From Asaia bogorensis (GTDB taxonomy: Bacteria > Pseudomonadota > Alphaproteobacteria > Acetobacterales > Acetobacteraceae), in NCBI RefSeq assembly GCF_900465345.1, contig NZ_UEGO01000035.1, forward strand, positions 50,165 to 114,164: 64,000 nt of DNA. Reading direction: 5' to 3'. The position numbers and the translations under genes are program-made. How positions within the stretch are numbered: the stretch's first letter is position 1; the number at the start of each line of letters is the position of its first letter. The notes beneath the pieces were generated by a model. That model saw only the letters and a program-made list of their open reading frames with translations, had not been told where the DNA came from and ran no database searches. Positions 1 to 8,778 of the stretch are shown here, one piece after another.

Positions 1-1
1 G

Positions 2-841
2 ATTGCGCCTTTCGGTATACAGGGCGTCCGCATCAGTCATCATTCCCTGGGTGACGCGACGGATGGCGCAGCAACTGCCTGCCCTGCGAAAGGCTGGGGC
101 ATGGTCATAGCCGGGTGCGCCACGCTCAATATGAGACACCACGCAAAGGCGGCGATTCATAGTGAAACGCTGGCTGAGGGTGATGTATGGAGCGTTCCTG
201 CCGCGGCCAATGCCTGGTTTCACTGCATTGGCTCAGAGCAGGCCAGTATCGTCGCCTTTACGGGAGGGCGCGAGACGGAGAGGGATGCTGGCACCTGGCC
301 GGATTCCTGTCTCGACGCGAAGATGATCAGCCCCGGATTGCATCATTGCCTTCTGAAACAGGAAGCGCAGCGAACCTGCTGGGGAAGTCTCAGGGTTGTC
401 GAGGCTGACGCATTCAGCGACCCTGACGCGCTCTCGGCGGCACTGGTCGAGATCGAGCCAGGCTGCCGCACCGACCTGCACTGGCATCTCAATACATCCG
501 TATGGCAGATATGCCTGGATGGAGCAGGTCAGCTTACCCGGTTTCCCAAAGGGGGTGGCCAGCATAGCACAGCCCTTCGACCGGGCATGATGGCCCATAT
601 TCCGCGTGGCGAGGGGCATCTCATCAGTAATGAAGACGGTCGCGCGATAAGAATGCTCGAAATATTTCCGTCAGACCACTATCACGACCTGTCGCTCCTG
701 CAATGGCTTGAAGCAAGTTCAGTGGAGGATATTGCAGCCCATCTGGGCGTCGATATAGAGGTTGTCGCCGATCTCGCGCGTTGTGGGAGGCAGCCACTTG
801 GTCAGGCTCATGTTTTTCCCGTGCCGCATGGTTCGCATTGA
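2..841 (+). CDS. Degenerate bicupin, oxalate decarboxylase-like (5' cut by window edge)
   Basis: The reading frame is open from base 2 to the stop at 841, so the start lies outside the window; the first in-window ATG at 101 is unlikely to be the true start. The protein has the two-cupin layout of oxalate decarboxylase/oxalate oxidase-like proteins, including the closing SDHY...LSLLQWL segment. Family enzymes bind Mn with HxH...E...H in each cupin. By eye, the first cupin has lost the HxH and Glu (the stretch reads TACPAKGW). The second keeps HWH and the later GH but has Val where the Glu should be. The mobile catalytic lid (SENST-type) is not recognisable either. It is probably a catalytically changed or inactive cupin. 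Function unknown; decarboxylase activity looks unlikely. Confidence 0.7.
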   Translation: MAPFGIQGVRISHHSLGDATDGAATACPAKGWGMVIAGCATLNMRHHAKAAIHSETLAEGDVWSVPAAANAWFHCIGSEQASIVAFTGGRETERDAGTWPDSCLDAKMISPGLHHCLLKQEAQRTCWGSLRVVEADAFSDPDALSAALVEIEPGCRTDLHWHLNTSVWQICLDGAGQLTRFPKGGGQHSTALRPGMMAHIPRGEGHLISNEDGRAIRMLEIFPSDHYHDLSLLQWLEASSVEDIAAHLGVDIEVVADLARCGRQPLGQAHVFPVPHGSH

Positions 842-1163
842 CACAACATGGCTCGCGGCATGTGATATCGGCGGACAGTCTCGCGCCATACATTGCATGG
901 TCGAAACAGCCTGCGCGTTGCTGCCACGAAAAGGACTGGGATCTGGGATCGCATGCATGATGCGGCTGTCTTTTTTGGACCGAACCCCAGGCGCTATGGT
1001 TGACGCGGCGAAACCATCTATGGTGGACCAGTGACCTGTTTCTTGCACCCCGCGATATGGGGCCTGATTGAAATAGTGTCTGAACCTGTCACGCGGCAGA
1101 TTTTCGAGCTACCGGACTGCCGAACCGCCATAGACCTCACGATGAGCGAGCCCTGAGACATTA
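842..1163. other. 322-base intergenic gap before sdaA
   Basis: I see no convincing gene here. A short stem (950-954 with 960-964) followed a few bases later by a T run at 970-976 could be a weak terminator for the cupin gene, but the stem is only five base pairs. The promoter of sdaA presumably lies in the second half. No strong ribosome binding site precedes the sdaA ATG. Confidence 0.4.
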
Positions 1164-2552
1164 ATGATCAGCCTTTTTGACCTTTTCAAGATAGGTATCG
1201 GTCCCTCATCCTCTCACACGGTTGGTCCCATGCGCGCAGCGCAGCGCTTTGCTATCGGGCTGGCAGAAACTGGTCATATGGGCTCTCTGTCCAGGATCGT
1301 GCGACTACGCGTCACACTTTATGGCTCTCTCGCCTGGACGGCCAAGGGTCATGCAACTGACAAGGCTGTCATTCTGGGTCTGTGTGGTGAACTGCCCCAG
1401 ACGATCGACCCCGATCAGGCAGATGGAATCGTGGAGCGCGTCATTCGAACGAAGCATGTCGGATGGGGTGACTGGTTCATCCCGTTCGATCCCGATCATG
1501 ATCTTGTCCTTGATCGGGAGACCGTGCCACCGGTCCATCCGAATACCCTGCAATTCGAGGCGCTCTCGGCAGAAGGCATCGTGCTGGAATCTGCCCGTTT
1601 CTGCTCGGTTGGTGGGGGATTTATTGTCTCTGAAAGTGTGACGGAGGCCGCAGGCTACTCTCAGCCTGATGTGCCTTATCCCTTTACCAGCGGCGCGGAA
1701 TTGCTGGAACAGGCACGCATCCATGGGCTGAGTATCGCGGAGCTTGTCATGGCCAATGAATGTGCCCTGCGGCCACGCTCGGAAGTCGAGCAGTATCTCG
1801 ACGAGATCATCGCTGTCATGATGGCCTGTATCGAGCGCGGTATCGTGCAAAAGGGTATCCTGCCCGGCAGGCTCAGGGTACGGCGTCGCGCCCCCGCCCT
1901 TCATGAAAAACTCTGCGCCCATGAACGTGGTAATATGCGGTCGGCCCATGCCATCATGGACTGGATCAGCCTGTTTGCCATCGCGGTGAATGAGGAAAAC
2001 GCGGCAGGTGGGCGTGTCGTGACGGCCCCGACAAATGGTGCAGCTGGCATCATACCCTCGGTCCTGCGTTATTACCGTGACTATTGCGCGCCGCTGGCGT
2101 CGGCAGACACGATCCCGGCGATGCGGGAATTCTTGCTGACCGCCTCGGCTATTGGTGGACTGTTCAAACTCAATGCCTCGATTTCCGGCGCAGAGGTCGG
2201 TTGTCAGGGAGAAGTGGGCGTTGCGTCATCCATGGCAGCAGCGGGATTGACAGCCGCTCTGGGAGGGACCCCCGAGCAGATCGAGGATGCTGCCGAGATC
2301 GGGATGGAACATCATCTGGGCATGACATGCGATCCGGTCGCCGGTCTGGTTCAGATACCCTGTATCGAGCGTAATGCCTTTGGTGCGGTCAAGGCGGTGA
2401 ATGCAGCTTCACTCGCCCTGAATGGTGACGGAGCCCATCTTGTGTCGCTGGATCAGGTCATTCGCACGATGGCGGAAACCGGTCGCGACATGAACCAGCG
2501 TTACAAGGAAACGTCGCTTGGCGGCCTTGCGGTGAATCTGCCGGAGTGTTGA
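1164..2552 (+). CDS. sdaA: L-serine ammonia-lyase (L-serine dehydratase), iron-sulfur type
   Basis: This enzyme deaminates L-serine to pyruvate and ammonia in the cytoplasm, using a [4Fe-4S] cluster. At 462 residues it is the single-chain type, with the beta domain first and the alpha domain second. Visible signatures are the N-terminal [12 protein letters not shown] block (about residues 12-23), the [12 protein letters not shown] block, [16 protein letters not shown], and the terminal [18 protein letters not shown] segment. The last supplies two cluster cysteines; the third lies in the GCQGE block. It stands alone, with no serine transporter beside it, and converges on the next gene across a strong stem-loop. 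Confidence 0.96.
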   Translation: MISLFDLFKIGIGPSSSHTVGPMRAAQRFAIGLAETGHMGSLSRIVRLRVTLYGSLAWTAKGHATDKAVILGLCGELPQTIDPDQADGIVERVIRTKHVGWGDWFIPFDPDHDLVLDRETVPPVHPNTLQFEALSAEGIVLESARFCSVGGGFIVSESVTEAAGYSQPDVPYPFTSGAELLEQARIHGLSIAELVMANECALRPRSEVEQYLDEIIAVMMACIERGIVQKGILPGRLRVRRRAPALHEKLCAHERGNMRSAHAIMDWISLFAIAVNEENAAGGRVVTAPTNGAAGIIPSVLRYYRDYCAPLASADTIPAMREFLLTASAIGGLFKLNASISGAEVGCQGEVGVASSMAAAGLTAALGGTPEQIEDAAEIGMEHHLGMTCDPVAGLVQIPCIERNAFGAVKAVNAASLALNGDGAHLVSLDQVIRTMAETGRDMNQRYKETSLGGLAVNLPEC

Positions 2553-2593
2553 TCCGGCCTCGCCTGACCAACGTGGCGCCCCAAGACTCTGAA

Positions 2594-2624
2594 CCGTCAG
2601 CCAGATGTGTGACCGGGCTGACGG
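2594..2624. terminator. Stem-loop between convergent sdaA and budC-like genes
   Basis: A perfect 9-bp inverted repeat (CCGTCAGCC ... GGCTGACGG) with a 13-base loop sits between two convergent genes. There is no T run on either side, so it is a stem-loop of terminator position but not a textbook intrinsic terminator. Confidence 0.55.
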
Positions 2625-2633
2625 CCGGGATGA

Positions 2634-3413
2634 TCAGCGATAGACGATGCCGCCATCTGTCAGGATCGACTGACCTGTGATGTAGTCTGAATCGTCACCT
2701 GACAGGAAGGAGACGAGGGCCGCCACATCGTCCGGCGTCTGGGCACGGCCCAGCGCGATGCCTTCAACGAACTTCTCGTAGGTGCGGCCCTTCTCTGCGC
2801 CGGTCAGTTCGGAGAACCGTTCGTCGATTTCGACCCACATATCGGTGCCGACAATGCCGGGGCAGTAGGCATTTACCGTGATGCCGGCGCTGGCATATTC
2901 CTTGGCGGCGGCCTGTGTGAGGCCGCGTACGGCAAATTTGGTGGCGGAATACACACCCAGCATCGCAAAACCGTCATGCCCGGCAATGGACGAGGCATTG
3001 ATGATCTTGCCCTTTTGGCCTCGTGCCTTGAACTTGGCCGCGGCAGCCTGGATACCCCAGAGAACGCCCTGGATGTTGATACGCAGAATACGCTCGACTT
3101 CCTCAGGCGCTACATCGGCAATCGGGTTCACCTGCGCGATACCCGCATTGTTGATCATGATGTCAAGACCGCCCAGTTCCGCTTCCGCGTGATCAATGGC
3201 GGCATAGACGGCATCGCGCTGGCTTACATCGGCCGCCGAAGCACTGGCCTTGCGTCCCAGCGCCTGGACCTCACGACGAACCTGTGCAAGCCGATCCGTA
3301 TTGAGATCCACCAGAGCGATATCGGCGCCATCGCGCGCCAGCCTGAGCGCAATACCGCGACCAATGCCCTGAGCGGCGCCGGTAACGAGGGCGACTTTTC
3401 CATTGAGTGACAT
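2634..3413 (-). CDS. budC: Acetoin(diacetyl) reductase / 2,3-butanediol dehydrogenase, SDR family
   Basis: This NADH-dependent short-chain dehydrogenase most likely interconverts diacetyl, acetoin and 2,3-butanediol. It has 259 residues, typical of the BudC/acetoin reductase branch. Visible motifs are the cofactor site [12 protein letters not shown], the NNAG motif, the catalytic region NASSIAG...YSATKFA (Ser, Tyr, Lys), and the family-like PGIVGTDMW...ID segment. I start it at the ATG at 3413, which has AAGGGGAA upstream; a longer in-frame start at 3494 has no such support. A GAAAC/GTTTC palindrome lies about 120 bases upstream. The exact substrate within this SDR branch cannot be fixed from sequence alone. 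Confidence 0.88.
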   Translation of the reverse strand: MSLNGKVALVTGAAQGIGRGIALRLARDGADIALVDLNTDRLAQVRREVQALGRKASASAADVSQRDAVYAAIDHAEAELGGLDIMINNAGIAQVNPIADVAPEEVERILRINIQGVLWGIQAAAAKFKARGQKGKIINASSIAGHDGFAMLGVYSATKFAVRGLTQAAAKEYASAGITVNAYCPGIVGTDMWVEIDERFSELTGAEKGRTYEKFVEGIALGRAQTPDDVAALVSFLSGDDSDYITGQSILTDGGIVYR

Positions 3414-3534
3414 GGCTGTTCCCCTTCTTATGCGGGCGGGCAACAGCCGGAAAGGCATGTCACATGGCCCTTTATCAGGAGCATGAACGGCCAATTGGGG
3501 GAGAGGATCGAGAGGTTAACTCTCTTGTGACAAG

Positions 3535-3546
3535 CGAAACGTTTCG
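3535..3546. promoter_or_regulatory. CGAAACGTTTCG palindrome, LacI/GalR-type operator candidate
   Basis: A perfect 12-bp palindrome with a central CG step, the form favoured by LacI/GalR-family regulators. It lies between the holC stop and the budC-like gene, about 120 bases upstream of the budC-like start. No LacI-family gene is in the window, so the regulator would be elsewhere. Confidence 0.4.
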
Positions 3547-3566
3547 TGTCTGGTCGGGTCGCGGGC

Positions 3567-4013
3567 CTATCCCGCTTTCTGCCAGCCGCGCTCCTGCTGC
3601 TGCCAGTAGGCCAGATTATGACCGGCCTTTTTGACAAGGCTCCAGCGTGCCCGAGCCCTCGCAACAGCCTCCGGATCATTGCCGTCGAACAGGGTGAAGA
3701 TACGCTCGAACGTTTCCAGCCCGTCCTCGACACCGCCATCGAGCAGGAAGAGGAAGCGCGCGCCGTTGGGGACATCGTCTCCCCTGGTCAGCCAGATGGG
3801 CTGACGCGGCCCAAACCCCATGCGCTGGCTGCCATGAGGCAGCCAGAGGGGTGATTTCGCCTTCCAGAGAGCCTCGTCCAGTGCCTTTACCTGTGCCGCG
3901 TCGCTACACCGGATGACGGCACGCTGCCCCGCTTCGAGCGTGCGGCCCAATAGCGGCGGCAAGGCGTCTTCCAGCGTCGTGCGCGTCAGATGATAGAAGC
4001 CGATATCGCTCAT
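3567..4013 (-). CDS. holC: DNA polymerase III chi subunit
   Basis: The chi subunit links the clamp loader (through psi, where present) to single-strand binding protein at the replication fork. The 148-residue protein shows the family pattern: an N-terminal FYHLT strand, a KALDEALW helix, the SPLWLPHG loop, PIWLT, and the central ARFLFLLDGG...FERIFTLFDG segment. Its ATG overlaps the stop of pepA by four bases (ATGA), so it is translationally coupled to pepA, a gene order common in Alphaproteobacteria. Confidence 0.93.
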   Translation of the reverse strand: MSDIGFYHLTRTTLEDALPPLLGRTLEAGQRAVIRCSDAAQVKALDEALWKAKSPLWLPHGSQRMGFGPRQPIWLTRGDDVPNGARFLFLLDGGVEDGLETFERIFTLFDGNDPEAVARARARWSLVKKAGHNLAYWQQQERGWQKAG

Positions 4014-5509
4014 GAGGCCTTGTTGTCTGCCTCTTCATGATGACGCACGAGCGCGTCCAGCAGACGCACGCCAAACCCGGTTGCGCCCTTGGGGCATTGC
4101 GGTGCCGCGTCGCTGCGCCACGCCACGCCTGCGATATCGAGATGCGCCCAGGGTGTGTCACCCACGAAACGCGCCAGGAATTGCGCGGCCGTGATCGAAC
4201 TGCCAGGGCGGCCCGTGATATTCTTCATATCGGCGATGTCCGAGCGCAATTGCCGGTCATAGGCCTTGCCCATCGGCATGCGCCAGACGGCCTCACCCGT
4301 GGTTTCACCAGCCTCGAAAACTGCGTTGGCCAGCGCGTCGTCATTGCTGAACAGCCCAGCACGCACATGGCCGAGGCTGACCACAATGGCACCGGTCAGC
4401 GTGGCCAGATCGACCATCAGACGCGGCGCAAAACGCGCCTTGGCGTAAGCCAGAACATCGGCGAGAACCAGACGCCCCTCCGCATCGGTATTGAGTACTT
4501 CGATGGTCTTGCCAGCATAGCTGCGCACGACATCGCCGGGGCGCTGGGCATTGCCCGAGAGCATGTTCTCGACCAGTCCCACCACGCCGATCACATGGAC
4601 GTCTGCCTTGCGTCGTGCCACGGCTTCGAGCGCACCGACAACGGCGGCTGCGCCGCCCATATCGGTTTTCATTTCATCCATACCGGCAGCCGGCTTGATG
4701 GAGATGCCGCCTGAATCGAAAGTCACGCCCTTGCCGATGAAGGCAAGCGGTGCCTCGTCCGAACCCCGATAGCGCATGATGGCCACGCGGGCTTCCTGAT
4801 CGCTACCCTGCGCCACGCCCAGCAAGGCGCCAAAGCCTAGTTCGCGCAACTCTGCGGCATTGAGAATTTCCACCTCGACCCCGAGATCGCGCAATGTCTC
4901 GATACGACGGGCAAATTCGGGCGGGTTCAGAATGTTGGGCGGCTCACTGACCAGATCACGGGCGCGGAACACGCCTGCCGCGACAGCCTTCAGGCTCTCC
5001 CAGGCTTCACGCACAGCGTCGATCTCGGCGACGCCCAGATGCAGGCGCTGAAGCTGCGGTGCGTTTTCCGCTTCGTCGGTATGATACAGGTCGAAGCTGT
5101 AGCGGCCCAGTGCGGCGCCATAGGCAGCATGGGCGGCGAATTCTGCGCAGCGTCCCGCAAAAGCAAGATCCGCATGGGTGGTGTCACGAACGGCACGTGC
5201 GGCCTGTCCGCCTGCGGCCTCCATCGTCGGAATATCAAGCTCGTCCTCGGGACCGCAGCCGATCAGGACGATTCGGGCCAGCGCCGCACAGGGGGCAAGC
5301 AGGACACAGCTCTGGTCGCGTTGCCCCTTGAAGCGCGAGATGGCAACAGCCCGGCGCAACGCCCCGCCCGTTGCGGCATCGAGATGCGAGAATGGGCCAT
5401 CAGCCACATCGAACTCGGGGCCAGTCAGCAGGACGAGGGTCTGCTCCGATTCCGGGGCGCCCTTGCCCTGCAGGATTGGAAAAGGGGCCTGGATCTGGAT
5501 ATCGAGCAT
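4010..5509 (-). CDS. pepA: Leucyl aminopeptidase, M17 family
   Basis: This cytosolic two-metal exopeptidase removes N-terminal residues from peptides. The 499-residue protein has the variable N-terminal domain and a C-terminal M17 catalytic domain. Visible metal and active-site segments are IGKGVTFDSGGISIKP, KTDMGGAAAV and the family signature NTDAEGRLVLADVLAYA, then DLATLTGAIVVSLG. It is the first gene of a pepA-holC pair. The upstream gap to the divergent permease gene is about 200 bases, is AT-rich near 5610-5640, and presumably holds both promoters. Confidence 0.96.
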   Translation of the reverse strand: MLDIQIQAPFPILQGKGAPESEQTLVLLTGPEFDVADGPFSHLDAATGGALRRAVAISRFKGQRDQSCVLLAPCAALARIVLIGCGPEDELDIPTMEAAGGQAARAVRDTTHADLAFAGRCAEFAAHAAYGAALGRYSFDLYHTDEAENAPQLQRLHLGVAEIDAVREAWESLKAVAAGVFRARDLVSEPPNILNPPEFARRIETLRDLGVEVEILNAAELRELGFGALLGVAQGSDQEARVAIMRYRGSDEAPLAFIGKGVTFDSGGISIKPAAGMDEMKTDMGGAAAVVGALEAVARRKADVHVIGVVGLVENMLSGNAQRPGDVVRSYAGKTIEVLNTDAEGRLVLADVLAYAKARFAPRLMVDLATLTGAIVVSLGHVRAGLFSNDDALANAVFEAGETTGEAVWRMPMGKAYDRQLRSDIADMKNITGRPGSSITAAQFLARFVGDTPWAHLDIAGVAWRSDAAPQCPKGATGFGVRLLDALVRHHEEADNKAS

Positions 5510-5707
5510 GATCTTTCCGGTCTGTAGCTGAGAAGGCCCTCACTATCGTCATCGCGACCGGATAAGGCAAGGCACAGCGCCGGCTTCTGGCTGTAAACAA
5601 CGATACAAATTCGTTTATTAAATTCAAACCACTATCAACGTTGATTGTTGCCCGGAAATATGGCCTAGTCCCGTCTCTTCCATCGCTTCGTGCTTCAAGG
5701 CCCGTTC

Positions 5708-6493
5708 ATGTCACTGCTTGTCGACCTCAATTATCTCTACGTGCTCTCCGGTCTCGGTGTGGGCTTTCTGGTTGGCATGACCGGTGTGGGCGGCGGCTCC
5801 CTCATGACACCGTTGCTGATTCTGCTGTTCAAGGTGCATCCCCAGGCTGCCGTGGGCACGGATCTGCTTTATGCAGCCATCACCAAATCGGTGGGCACCT
5901 TGGTGCATGGTCATCGCGGCGCGGTGGAATGGCGTGTCGTGTTCCGCATGCTGGCCGGCAGTCTGCCTGCAACGCTGGTCTCACTGCTGTTTCTGCACTG
6001 GTATGGCAGCCCGTCTCACGACACGACGCGTCTGGTCTCGACAGCTCTTGGCGTGGCCCTGCTCATTACGGCGCCCAGCGTGTTTTTTCGCAAGGAGCTG
6101 CAGGCCTGGTCCCATCGCCATGCGGGCGAGCTCTCCTCCGGCGCAGCGGCGGCGCTCACCGTGGTGCTTGGCGCCGTGCTTGGTGTGATGGTCACCCTGT
6201 CTTCTGTGGGCGCAGGGGCGATCGGCATGACTGTGCTGATCCTGCTCTACCCCTCGCTCAGCACGGCACGCCTCGTGGGGTCGGATATCGCCCATGCCGT
6301 ACCGCTCACCCTGATTGCGGGCATGGGGCACTGGTATCTGGGGGCGGTCAAGATCCCGATGCTGGTCTCGCTGCTTTGCGGCTCGATCCCCGGCATCGTG
6401 CTCGGCAGCCTGTGCGTGGGGCAGGTCAATGAGCGCGTACAACGCTCCGTTCTGGCAGCGGTGCTCTTTATTGTCGGGTGGCGCCTCGTCTGA
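5708..6493 (+). CDS. Sulfite exporter TauE/SafE family membrane permease
   Basis: This is a polytopic inner-membrane protein of about eight transmembrane segments, of the TauE/SafE (DUF81) family, whose members move sulfite, sulfoacetate or other small anions. The N-terminal half carries the typical GxxVGxLxGMTGVGGGSLMTPLL motif, followed by an AVGTDLLYAAITKS segment. The second half repeats it as LSSVGAGAIGMTVLILLYP. I use the ATG at 5708, seven bases after AAGG, rather than the GTG at 5690; this gives 261 residues. The substrate cannot be told from sequence. It ends only ten bases from the convergent moaE stop. Confidence 0.88.
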   Translation: MSLLVDLNYLYVLSGLGVGFLVGMTGVGGGSLMTPLLILLFKVHPQAAVGTDLLYAAITKSVGTLVHGHRGAVEWRVVFRMLAGSLPATLVSLLFLHWYGSPSHDTTRLVSTALGVALLITAPSVFFRKELQAWSHRHAGELSSGAAAALTVVLGAVLGVMVTLSSVGAGAIGMTVLILLYPSLSTARLVGSDIAHAVPLTLIAGMGHWYLGAVKIPMLVSLLCGSIPGIVLGSLCVGQVNERVQRSVLAAVLFIVGWRLV

Positions 6494-6503
6494 GGCACAC
6501 CGA

Positions 6504-6938
6504 TCACAGCTCGGGTGAGGGCTCGGTGTCGTGGCAGGCAATCCACTCGGAATGGCCATCGGCATAGCGCTCACGTTTCCAGATGGGCACACGTCGCTTG
6601 ATCTCGTCGATCACATAGCGGCAGGCGACGAAGGCCGCATCACGATGGGCGGCTGAAACCCCGATCCATACCGCCATATCCCCGAGCCCGAGACTGCCGA
6701 TACGATGAATGGCCGAGACGGCCACGATATCGAACCGGCTTTCCGCCTCCTGCAGGATGAGCGCCGCCTCCGCCTCTGCCAGGGGGCGATAGGCCTGATA
6801 ATCGAGGCCAAGCACAGCTTGTCCCTCGCTATGATTGCGCACCCATCCCTCGAAACTGCAGTAACCGCCCGCCTCGTTGCGCCGCAAGGCGCGGGCGACG
6901 CTGTCTGGCTCGATCGGGGTTTCGGTCAGAAGGAACAT
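6504..6938 (-). CDS. moaE: Molybdopterin synthase catalytic subunit
   Basis: MoaE, with thiocarboxylated MoaD, inserts the dithiolene sulfurs into cyclic pyranopterin monophosphate to make molybdopterin. The 144-residue protein shows GGYCSFEGWVRNHSEG near the N-terminus, the RIGSLGLGDMAVWIGVSAAHRDAAFVACRYVIDEIKRRVPIWKRE core and a terminal HSEWIACH. The start at 6938 follows a G-rich ribosome binding site two bases after the moaD stop. It is the last gene of the leftward moeA-moaA-moaC-moaD-moaE operon. Confidence 0.95.
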   Translation of the reverse strand: MFLLTETPIEPDSVARALRRNEAGGYCSFEGWVRNHSEGQAVLGLDYQAYRPLAEAEAALILQEAESRFDIVAVSAIHRIGSLGLGDMAVWIGVSAAHRDAAFVACRYVIDEIKRRVPIWKRERYADGHSEWIACHDTEPSPEL

Positions 6939-6940
6939 GG

Positions 6941-7210
6941 TCAACCCCCCGAAACTGGTGGGATGAACACGATATGGTCGCCATTGGCGGGCCTGTGCTC
7001 CCATGGCGTGAAGGCGGCATTGACGGCCACGCGAAGCCGCATCCGGGGGAGGCTGAAGCCGTGCCGGGCAGAACATTCGTCGTAAAGCGCTGCAAGCGTG
7101 GCCGCTTCTGTGGTGACGGTTTCAGTCGGGCAGCCGGCCTCATCGCGCAGCTGCGCGAAATATTCCAGCGTCACGCAGGCCGGTCCGGTCAGGGTGGCGG
7201 CTTCAGACAT
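6941..7210 (-). CDS. moaD: Molybdopterin synthase sulfur carrier subunit
   Basis: This small ubiquitin-fold protein carries the sulfur as a C-terminal thiocarboxylate for MoaE. It ends in the required Gly-Gly (PPVSGG). I choose the ATG at 7210 (89 residues, MSEAATL...), which overlaps the moaC stop by eight bases; an upstream in-frame start at 7255 would add 15 residues inside moaC. The VTLEYFAQLRDEAG start and the VNxxFxxxxxxxxxGDxIxFIPPVSGG ending are typical. Confidence 0.92.
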   Translation of the reverse strand: MSEAATLTGPACVTLEYFAQLRDEAGCPTETVTTEAATLAALYDECSARHGFSLPRMRLRVAVNAAFTPWEHRPANGDHIVFIPPVSGG

Positions 7211-7703
7211 GGCCGGACCCGTGGCCGGGTTCGTGGCTGAAATCACGCTTGCCACCGCTCTTTCCCATCAGGCGCACCTCGTGAATGACCATGTCATGGC
7301 TGAGCGCCTTGCACATATCGTAAAGCGTCAGGGCGGCGACCGTGGCACCCGTGAGTGCTTCCATCTCCACACCGGTCTTGCCTTCACATTTCACCCGGCA
7401 ATCGATCACGGCATCATGACCCTCGATCGTGATGTCCACCTTGCAGCCCGTGAGCGAAAGCGGATGACAGAGTGGAATAAGCTGTGATGTCGCTTTCGTT
7501 CCCATGATACCGGCAAGCTGCGCCACGGTGAGTACCGCGCCCTTGCTGGTCATGTAACCGGCATCAGCCAGGGTATTGGCGACTTCCGGGGGAAAGCGCA
7601 GACGTGCCTGGGCATGGGCCTCGCGGCGGGTGACTGTCTTGTCACCGATCTCGACCATACGGGGCCGTTCGCCTTTTTCATCCACATGGGTCAGCGATGT
7701 CAC
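7203..7703 (-). CDS. moaC: Cyclic pyranopterin monophosphate synthase
   Basis: MoaC converts the MoaA product to cyclic pyranopterin monophosphate, the second half of the first step in molybdenum-cofactor synthesis. The 166-residue protein opens with LTHVDEKGERPRMVEIGDKTVTRR and has the conserved IPLCHPLSLTGC and KTGVEMEALTGATVAALTLYDMCKA segments, with KSGGK near the end. It starts with GTG at 7703, preceded by GGAGG and only one base after the moaA stop, so coupling is likely. Confidence 0.96.
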   Translation of the reverse strand: MTSLTHVDEKGERPRMVEIGDKTVTRREAHAQARLRFPPEVANTLADAGYMTSKGAVLTVAQLAGIMGTKATSQLIPLCHPLSLTGCKVDITIEGHDAVIDCRVKCEGKTGVEMEALTGATVAALTLYDMCKALSHDMVIHEVRLMGKSGGKRDFSHEPGHGSGHV

Positions 7704-7704
7704 A

Positions 7705-8778
7705 TCAGCCTCCGATATAATACATTTCTATTTTCCGGTCGCCCGTCCGGCCCGTCCCGTGTCCGTCTTCCGGGGGCGCTGGCTGCACCGGTGCAGGATG
7801 ACGCATTTCACTATAACGATCGCTGCGCTCATGCCAGATGCCGCGCAGGGCCGCACGCAGGGCCTCATCCGACTCATCTGTCAGCGCGGCCCGGAGATCC
7901 GTACCTTTTGTGGCAAAGAGGCAGGTGAAGATCTGCCCATCCGATGACAGCCGCGCACGAGAGCAATCACCACAGAAGGGTGCCGTGACCGAAGAGATGA
8001 AACCGATCTCACCTGCGCCATCGGTAAAGCGGTATCGACGGGCGACTTCCCCCCTGTAGCGGGGGGCGATGGCCTCAACCGGCCAGCGGGTGGCAATACG
8101 CTCAAGGACCACCGCCGAGGGGACGACGGCACTCTGCGACCAGTGGTTGCGCGTGCCAACATCCATGTATTCGATGAAACGCAGCGTAATGCCGGTATGG
8201 CGGAAGCGGGCAACGAGCGGCAGGATTTCGCTCTCGTTCACATCGCGCTGCAAGACGGTATTGATCTTGATACCGCCGGGAAAACCCCGTTGTGCAGCCT
8301 TGTCGATGGCCGCCAGAACGGTCTCGACCACGGCGCGACCGCCGCTCATGCGGCTGAATATTGCCGGGTCAAGACTGTCCAGACTGATGGTCAGGCGTGT
8401 CAGCCCGGCGTCATGCAGCGCGTCGAGATGGCGTTCGAGCAGAACCGCGTTTGTGGTAAGCGCGACATCATCAATGCCCTCGATTGCCACGAGCCGTCTC
8501 ACAAGAAGGGAAAGATCGGGCCGTAAAAGCGGTTCGCCACCCGTCAGGCGCAGCTTGCTGACACCAAACCATGAGGCCACGCGGGCCACGCGCTCGATCG
8601 CCTCGAAACTCAGACGAGCGTCAGGGGCGAGAAAGGCGAAATCGTCATGAAAGACCGATTCCGGCATACAATAAGGGCAGCGGAAATTGCACCGGTCCAT
8701 GACCGAGATGCGCAGATCATGCCAGGGGCGTCCGAGCCGGTCGCGTGGTGCGCTGGTCTGTGACGCCTCACCAGTCAT
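7705..8778 (-). CDS. moaA: GTP 3',8-cyclase, radical SAM
   Basis: This radical SAM enzyme rearranges GTP at the start of molybdenum-cofactor synthesis. The N-terminal CNFRCPYCMPE carries the CxxxCxxC motif for the SAM [4Fe-4S] cluster, LRLTGGEPLLRPDL is the SAM-binding segment, and the second cluster site is FCGDCSRARLSSDGQIFTCLF. The protein ends in Gly-Gly (MYYIGG), a tail needed for MoaA activity. The start at 8778 overlaps moeA by 11 bases and gives 357 residues; four codons of extension to 8790 are possible. Confidence 0.96.
   Translation of the reverse strand: MTGEASQTSAPRDRLGRPWHDLRISVMDRCNFRCPYCMPESVFHDDFAFLAPDARLSFEAIERVARVASWFGVSKLRLTGGEPLLRPDLSLLVRRLVAIEGIDDVALTTNAVLLERHLDALHDAGLTRLTISLDSLDPAIFSRMSGGRAVVETVLAAIDKAAQRGFPGGIKINTVLQRDVNESEILPLVARFRHTGITLRFIEYMDVGTRNHWSQSAVVPSAVVLERIATRWPVEAIAPRYRGEVARRYRFTDGAGEIGFISSVTAPFCGDCSRARLSSDGQIFTCLFATKGTDLRAALTDESDEALRAALRGIWHERSDRYSEMRHPAPVQPAPPEDGHGTGRTGDRKIEMYYIGG

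Noticed and set aside
950..976. Possible intrinsic terminator after the cupin gene
   Set aside because: The stem is only five base pairs and the T run begins several bases after it; too weak to list as a terminator.
187..1048. Several short open frames on both strands around the cupin gene and in the following gap
   Set aside because: They overlap the bicupin frame or the gap, and their translations lack protein-like character, motifs and supported starts.
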